NCBI RefSeq assembly: GCF_002379585.1 | Contig: NZ_DFUE01000043.1 | Span: forward strand, 1 to 8,762 | Length of the DNA stretch: 8,762 bases | Direction: 5' to 3' | Source of the DNA: Pseudomonas sp. UBA4194 | GTDB taxonomy: Bacteria; Pseudomonadota; Gammaproteobacteria; Pseudomonadales; Pseudomonadaceae | Shown: in pieces, positions 5,490 through 8,762 of the stretch | Numbering within the stretch: position 1 is the first letter of the stretch | Layout: each line of letters begins with the position of its first letter | Made by a program: the position numbers and the translations under genes | The notes under the pieces: generated by a model | The model's database searches: none | Seen by the model: the letters and a program-made list of their open reading frames with translations, nothing else | Told to the model about the DNA's origin: nothing

Positions 5490-5939
5490 TCAGGGCGCTA
5501 GGCGCTTCTCGAAATACACCCGACTAAACCCCTCCTCCGTCCGCCGGTCCACCTCCACGTATCCCAGCTTTGGGTAAATCGACAGGTTCTCAGTCATCTT
5601 CTCGTTCGTGTAGAGATGCACCGCTTTCAGCCCGCGCTCCCTGGCAGTGTTCTCGCAAAAATTGATGAGCGATTTACCCACACCACGGCCGGCCACGCTT
5701 GGAAGTACCGCAACGTTCTCAAGCAGGACGTGATCGTGTTGGATATGGAACACGATGAAGCCTTGGAAAGCACCCCACTCATCCACCGCAACAAAAATTA
5801 GCCCCGCAGCGATCTGCGCAGCAAAGTCGGCCACCATCGGTGCAGGCTTGCGACCTATCGATGGCACGTACTTCGCGTAGGCTTGTATGGCGCAGCCTCG
5901 GATATCAGCTTCGTCGGTGGCTTTGGCTAGGCGAATCAC
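5490..5939 (-). CDS. GNAT family N-acetyltransferase
   Basis: The 149-residue protein has the full GNAT fold and would transfer an acetyl group from acetyl-CoA to an amine. Motif A, ENVAVLPSVAGRGVGKSLI (74-92), contains the pyrophosphate loop GRGVGKS (84-90). Motif B is NLSIYPKLGYVEVDR (118-132), with Tyr122 in the usual acid position. Length is typical of single-domain GNATs. The substrate cannot be told from the sequence. The start is a GTG with GAAGAG 7 bases before it, and the N-terminal MIRLAKATDEADI strand-helix is the normal GNAT beginning. The second CTATA array lies about 80-120 bases upstream, so this gene may share regulation with the ATPase gene. Confidence 0.88.
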   Translation of the reverse strand: MIRLAKATDEADIRGCAIQAYAKYVPSIGRKPAPMVADFAAQIAAGLIFVAVDEWGAFQGFIVFHIQHDHVLLENVAVLPSVAGRGVGKSLINFCENTARERGLKAVHLYTNEKMTENLSIYPKLGYVEVDRRTEEGFSRVYFEKRLAP

Positions 5940-6020
5940 GGGGGAGCTCTTCAGAAAGCAGGTATCCGATACTGGCGCAGCAGCACAATCGTCGCAACTC
6001 CATTACACAACCGAAGGCTT

Positions 6021-6060
6021 CTATAAACGCTCTATAATCGGTCTATAGTTTCCTATAATC
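6021..6060 (+). repeat. Helically phased CTATA repeat array, right copy
   Basis: Four CTATA units begin at 6021, 6032, 6043 and 6053 (spacing 11, 11, 10), with TCTATAATCGG as the closest match to the left array. The orientation on the plus strand is the same as at 4047-4098. The array is about 80 bases upstream of the GNAT start (minus strand) and about 300 bases upstream of the membrane protein gene (plus strand). Together the two arrays bracket a 2-kb segment as direct repeats. Confidence 0.75.
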
Positions 6061-6360
6061 ACGCACAAGGCCTGACCCAGAGCCTTTCCAAATACGCTCG
6101 AGTCCTGGCTGGCTAGTCAACCTCGATACCCCGCCCGCTCCTACCGCTCCAATTTATTAGCCACTCCGTTACCGCTCCCCGCACAAGCCCGTACGTGACA
6201 CTCCAGTGAGTGACGCCCTGCTACATCACTGCATTTCAGTGCGAAAAGTCGTACAACGATTGACGAGGTTATCAGGTAGCCATCTTGATGCCGCTCATGC
6301 AGTCTATCGCGCTTCAACCCCGCCGCTGGCGCACTACGCGTTACCCATCAAGGAAGCTTC
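6061..6360. other. Intergenic stretch without a gene
   Basis: No credible ORF or RNA structure was seen. TTGACG at 6260-6265 could be a -35 element for the gene at 6361, but the hexamer 17 bases later (TCTTGA) is a poor -10. The Shine-Dalgarno of that gene, AGGAAG, ends the stretch at 6351-6356. Confidence 0.4.
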
Positions 6361-7206
6361 ATGACAGAAAAGGAATTGAGTGAAACCGCATTCAGCTGGT
6401 TTCTTCAGCACTACGACGCGCTGGCGGCAATCGGTACGGGCCTTACCGTCGCGATGGCCGTCGTATGGCTATACAACCGGGTCGGCTCGCTGACTTTTCT
6501 GAAGGATCTGATCTGGCGAATGTTCGGCTCGCAACCGACGTTCGACAGAGAGTGCTTTGAAGTACGTCGGAGGGATCAACGGGAGGTCGAGCATTTTCGC
6601 TACGAGTTCAACATACCGGTGACCACGATAGAACAGGCGGAATTGGCCGAACGCTGGATCAGTGAACGCGGGCTTTCCACCTGGGATGTAAGCTCGGCCA
6701 AAGGCTTGATCGACTGGGGCGACTACCGCGAGATATCGCTGAAGCCAAGTGCACTCAGTCGCAGCACTACCCGATGGCTCAAGGGTTTCCTGATCGCCTG
6801 CATGCTGGGCGTTCTGGGCATGCTTACCATCATGTCCAGCGCCTATGTGATGGTCAGTTTCAAGCACGATCCAGACGCGCCCTGGATCTATCTGGGCAAG
6901 GATCATGTGAAGCTGTCGATGTTTGGCACCGAGCATATGGTTCTGGACGACTGCCGTAACTCGGAGAGCCTGAAGAAATTCTCGTCCGAGGAGCTGCCGG
7001 AGGAGCGATTGGACGTGATTTGCTCGTTCCTGATCGACAAGACGTATGCCCGGTATGTGCAGGAGAAGCTGGCGGAGCAGCGAATACTGTGTGGGATGTT
7101 TCTGCTGTGGTTCGCTGGCGGGGCTTATTCGCTGCTGTGGCGGTTGTTTCGGATACGGGCGGCGCTTCGTATTCATACGCAGTTGGAGATGGGGAAGGCT
7201 GATTGA
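6361..7206 (+). CDS. Membrane protein of unknown function, possibly DUF6216
   Basis: This 281-residue protein has three likely transmembrane helices: about 20-38 (DALAAIGTGLTVAMAVVWL), 141-165 (KGFLIACMLGVLGMLTIMSSAYVMV) and 241-262 (RILCGMFLLWFAGGAYSLLWRL). Between the first two is a soluble segment of about 100 residues with charged pairs (RRRDQREVEHFRYEFNIPV) and predicted alpha-beta character. Between the last two is about 75 residues with Cys198 and Cys221. There is no cleavable signal peptide. The FLKDLIWRMFG and HFRYEFNI motifs remind me of DUF6216, but that is from memory. AGGAAG precedes the ATG by 4 bases. The LprI-like gene follows 67 bases later, separated by a REP element. No function can be assigned. 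Confidence 0.8.
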   Translation: MTEKELSETAFSWFLQHYDALAAIGTGLTVAMAVVWLYNRVGSLTFLKDLIWRMFGSQPTFDRECFEVRRRDQREVEHFRYEFNIPVTTIEQAELAERWISERGLSTWDVSSAKGLIDWGDYREISLKPSALSRSTTRWLKGFLIACMLGVLGMLTIMSSAYVMVSFKHDPDAPWIYLGKDHVKLSMFGTEHMVLDDCRNSESLKKFSSEELPEERLDVICSFLIDKTYARYVQEKLAEQRILCGMFLLWFAGGAYSLLWRLFRIRAALRIHTQLEMGKAD

Positions 7207-7207
7207 C

Positions 7208-7227
7208 GCGGCTTACGCCGCTGCTAC
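7208..7227 (+). repeat. REP-like palindrome
   Basis: GCGGC-TTAC-GCCGC followed by TGCTAC starts two bases after the stop codon of the membrane protein gene. It matches the inverted copy at 8658-8677 with one difference in 20 bases, and the copy at 1684-1703 closely. Its place right after a stop codon is typical of Pseudomonas REPs and may stabilise the mRNA end. Confidence 0.7.
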
Positions 7228-7273
7228 AGGTGGGGTATATGATTGGGACAAACTTCGAGATTACAGGTGATGC

Positions 7274-7699
7274 ATGCTCTTCTTACATCGAACGCTTCTG
7301 AATGCCGCGCTGTTGCTGAGTGTTGCCGGATTCGCTACGGGCACGTTGGCTGCCGGTAGCGAGGCAGCATCGGGCTTCAGCGCTGACTATGACAAATGCA
7401 TGGATGCCAACACCACTACCTCTGGCATGGTCGAGTGCATCACTGCTGAAACCCGGCGTCAGGACCAGCGACTGAATGCCAACTATCAGCAGGGAATGAA
7501 GACACTCACCGCACAGCAGCGTACGGCACTGCGCGATGTGCAGCGGCAGTGGATTCAATTTCGTGATGCCGACTGCGCACTGGAGGTGGGTTTGACCGGC
7601 GGAACGATGGACCGGATCAATGCGCAGACGTGTTTGCTGCAGGCAACCAAGGTAAGGGCTGATGCGTTGGCGGTGAGGTTTTTGCCACAGGATCGGTAA
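7274..7699 (+). CDS. Secreted LprI-like (DUF1311) protein
   Basis: The 141-residue protein starts with a signal peptide (MLFLHRTLLNAALLLSVAGFATGTLAA, cleavage near residue 26-27), so it is exported to the periplasm. The mature part has the DUF1311/LprI pattern: YDKCMDANTTTSGMVECITAETRRQDQRLNANYQQ, then LRDVQRQWIQFRDADCALE and a final QTCLLQATKVRADAL. Four cysteines (42, 55, 101, 120) probably form two disulfides. In Mycobacterium LprI inhibits lysozyme, but for most proteobacterial members the role is unproven. The ribosome binding site is weak (AGGTGA just before the ATG), and an overlapping out-of-frame ATG lies at 7270. It follows the membrane protein gene in the same direction, possibly in one transcript. 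Confidence 0.85.
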   Translation: MLFLHRTLLNAALLLSVAGFATGTLAAGSEAASGFSADYDKCMDANTTTSGMVECITAETRRQDQRLNANYQQGMKTLTAQQRTALRDVQRQWIQFRDADCALEVGLTGGTMDRINAQTCLLQATKVRADALAVRFLPQDR

Positions 7700-7761
7700 A
7701 CGCTTTCGGGCCCTCTTTGCTGGTCAGGTTGCCACTTATCACCGCCCTTCAGATCGCTATC

Positions 7762-7802
7762 GCGGGCAGAGCCCGCTCCCACAGTGGAGCGGTGTCGCCC
7801 GC
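7762..7802. repeat. Pseudomonas REP element between convergent genes
   Basis: GCGGGC-AGA-GCCCGC (7762-7776) is followed by TCCCACAG, the classic REP core of fluorescens and putida-group Pseudomonas. A nested stem, GCTCC (7775-7779) with GGAGC (7786-7790), and a further GCCCGC at 7797-7802 extend the structure. It lies in the gap between the LprI-like gene and the DUF429-like gene, which converge, and may serve as a bidirectional transcription end. Confidence 0.8.
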
Positions 7803-7811
7803 ATCGATCGC

Positions 7812-8591
7812 TCACACCCTCAGGCCGTCCTCGGGTACAAATATCCACCCCTCTAGCGGATCGATGCCCTCCTCCGGCTGGACAAGCCACTGCGGCCGGT
7901 TCGCAAACGTCCAGGCCAGCAAGGCGCACGTCAGCGCATCCTGTACATCGACATGCTCCATGCCGGGCACGAAGCTTCGCTGACCGACCTCACCCACTGC
8001 CTGATCCAGGTAGAACGGTGCCCGTAATAGCTCGATATTTGCAGACCGTTTGCAGGCCGATGGATACGCTTCGATGGCGCGCATGAGCTGGCCGTCTGTC
8101 CAAACACCACAGCGTTGTTTGATCGGTGCGAACCGTGCCAGTACGTGCATGCCTTTGGTGGCTTGGCTGCCGATCATGTCCTTGATTGGGGACAGCGGGT
8201 AGAGCCCACGCTCGAACAGGAAATGCTCGGTGCGCCGGTGTAGGTAGGGGTTGCTGGATGATTGGCCGATGGTGGGCACTGCCAGGCCGCGGGAGATCAG
8301 GTCTATGAGTGGTTTGGAAAAACCGAGCGGGGTGTCGATGCCCAATAGGACCTGGGGCGTGGCGTGCTCAGCGGTGTGTATGTGGCACAGTTTCAGCAGC
8401 GCGAGGACGAACTGTTCAGTGGTTTCTGACTCGTTGATCATGCGCCGCAGGTTACCCCGCCAGGGTTTGCCTACCAGGCGGCGGTCGGCGTCCAGGGCGA
8501 CCAGAGCGTCGCGGCTGGCCGGGTTGCGATCGCAGTTCCAGCCGCCGACGTCCCAGCCTATGAACAAAGGGGTTGAGGTTGGGTGGGTCAT
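7812..8591 (-). CDS. DUF429-like RNase H-fold protein
   Basis: The 259-residue protein has the pattern of DUF429, predicted RNase H-like nucleases. An N-terminal strand FIGWDVGGWN carries Asp14. VLLGIDTPLGF (81-91) carries Asp86. AIEAYPSA (172-179) carries Glu174. HVDVQDALTCALLAWTFA (213-230) carries Asp215 and Asp218. These acidic residues fit a two-metal catalytic site, but no substrate has been established for the family to my knowledge. There is no signal peptide. The ATG at 8591 is chosen because the first strand of the fold starts a few residues later; a GTG at 8639 would add 16 residues with no better ribosome site. A REP element lies upstream and another downstream. Confidence 0.75.
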   Translation of the reverse strand: MTHPTSTPLFIGWDVGGWNCDRNPASRDALVALDADRRLVGKPWRGNLRRMINESETTEQFVLALLKLCHIHTAEHATPQVLLGIDTPLGFSKPLIDLISRGLAVPTIGQSSSNPYLHRRTEHFLFERGLYPLSPIKDMIGSQATKGMHVLARFAPIKQRCGVWTDGQLMRAIEAYPSACKRSANIELLRAPFYLDQAVGEVGQRSFVPGMEHVDVQDALTCALLAWTFANRPQWLVQPEEGIDPLEGWIFVPEDGLRV

Positions 8592-8657
8592 GGGCGGCGC
8601 TCTTGAGGCTGGGATAGACAGTATTGAGCCATGTATCACACCTGGATGAAACGCCCC

Positions 8658-8677
8658 GTAGCAGCGGCGTGAGCCGC
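8658..8677 (-). repeat. REP-like palindrome, inverted copy
   Basis: Read on the minus strand this is GCGGC-TCAC-GCCGC followed by TGCTAC, the same element as at 7208-7227 with one change in the loop. It lies about 65 bases upstream of the DUF429-like gene. The following GCGTCATGG starts a repeat that returns at the right edge of the window. Confidence 0.7.
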
Positions 8678-8762
8678 GTCATGGTGCGCCGTGGTGTATC
8701 CGATGGATCGCGGTGGGGCCGGACGTGGTGTATCAGATGGATCGTGGTAAGCCGCGTCATGG
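8673..8762. repeat. Short direct repeats cut by the window edge
   Basis: A 24-base unit starting GTGGTGTATC, at 8691-8714, returns at 8725-8748 with two differences (34-base period). GCCGCGTCATGG occurs at 8673-8684 and again at 8751-8762. The pattern may continue beyond the window. A similar 12-mer, GTGGTGTATCAG, is present once upstream of katB (around 3992). No gene is supported here. Confidence 0.6.

Noticed and set aside
5490..5939. The GNAT protein and the small downstream ORF as a TacT-like toxin-antitoxin pair
   Set aside because: Known GNAT toxins have a ribbon-helix-helix antitoxin, usually upstream. The small ORF is downstream and shows no such motif.
6469..7176. A 235-codon minus-strand ORF opposite the membrane protein gene
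   Set aside because: The plus-strand frame has a good ribosome site and coherent transmembrane helices, whereas the minus frame is rich in Gln, His and Arg and has no recognisable domain.

Overview
The window looks like a chromosomal accessory stretch of a Pseudomonas, most likely of the fluorescens group. The evidence is a periplasmic catalase gene followed by a periplasmic ankyrin gene (the katB-ankB pair known from Pseudomonas), several Pseudomonas-type REP palindromes (including the familiar GCGGGC...GCCCGC-TCCCACAG form), and moderately GC-rich codon use. There is no integrase, transposase, tRNA, rRNA or CRISPR array.

Left part (1-1700): a small unrecognised ORF (140-451) is followed by about 500 bases without a convincing gene and then a short BRO-N (phage antirepressor-like) gene at 946-1470. 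Just upstream of that gene, 829-905 folds like the C4 antisense RNA of P1/P7-type phages. Its single-stranded segment is complementary, in the right order, to two short sites that cover the ribosome binding site of the BRO gene. This appears to be a phage-style antisense RNA/antirepressor switch standing alone, with no prophage around it. A degenerate second copy of the target lies at 735-759. Downstream of the BRO gene is an array of alternating TGTCGCTG/CAGCGACA palindromes.

Centre-left (1700-4040, minus strand): katB and ankB form an operon with a 12-bp intercistronic hairpin. A partial OxyR-like site lies upstream of katB. The pair handles hydrogen peroxide in the periplasm.

Centre (4040-6065): a GTG-started ATPase with a C-terminal winged-helix-like region points towards a convergent minus-strand GNAT acetyltransferase and a small ORF. 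The segment is bracketed by two arrays of CTATA units repeated every 10-11 bp, i.e. on one face of the helix. One array overlaps the likely ATPase promoter and the other lies upstream of the GNAT gene. The ATPase acting on these arrays is the most attractive hypothesis here, but it is only inferred.

Right part (6066-8762): a three-helix membrane protein of unknown role, a secreted LprI-like (DUF1311) protein with four cysteines, and a convergent DUF429-like RNase H-fold protein are separated by REP elements. The window ends in short direct repeats that are cut off by its edge.

The two points most worth following are the C4-like RNA controlling an orphan BRO gene and the helically phased CTATA arrays around the ATPase/GNAT segment.
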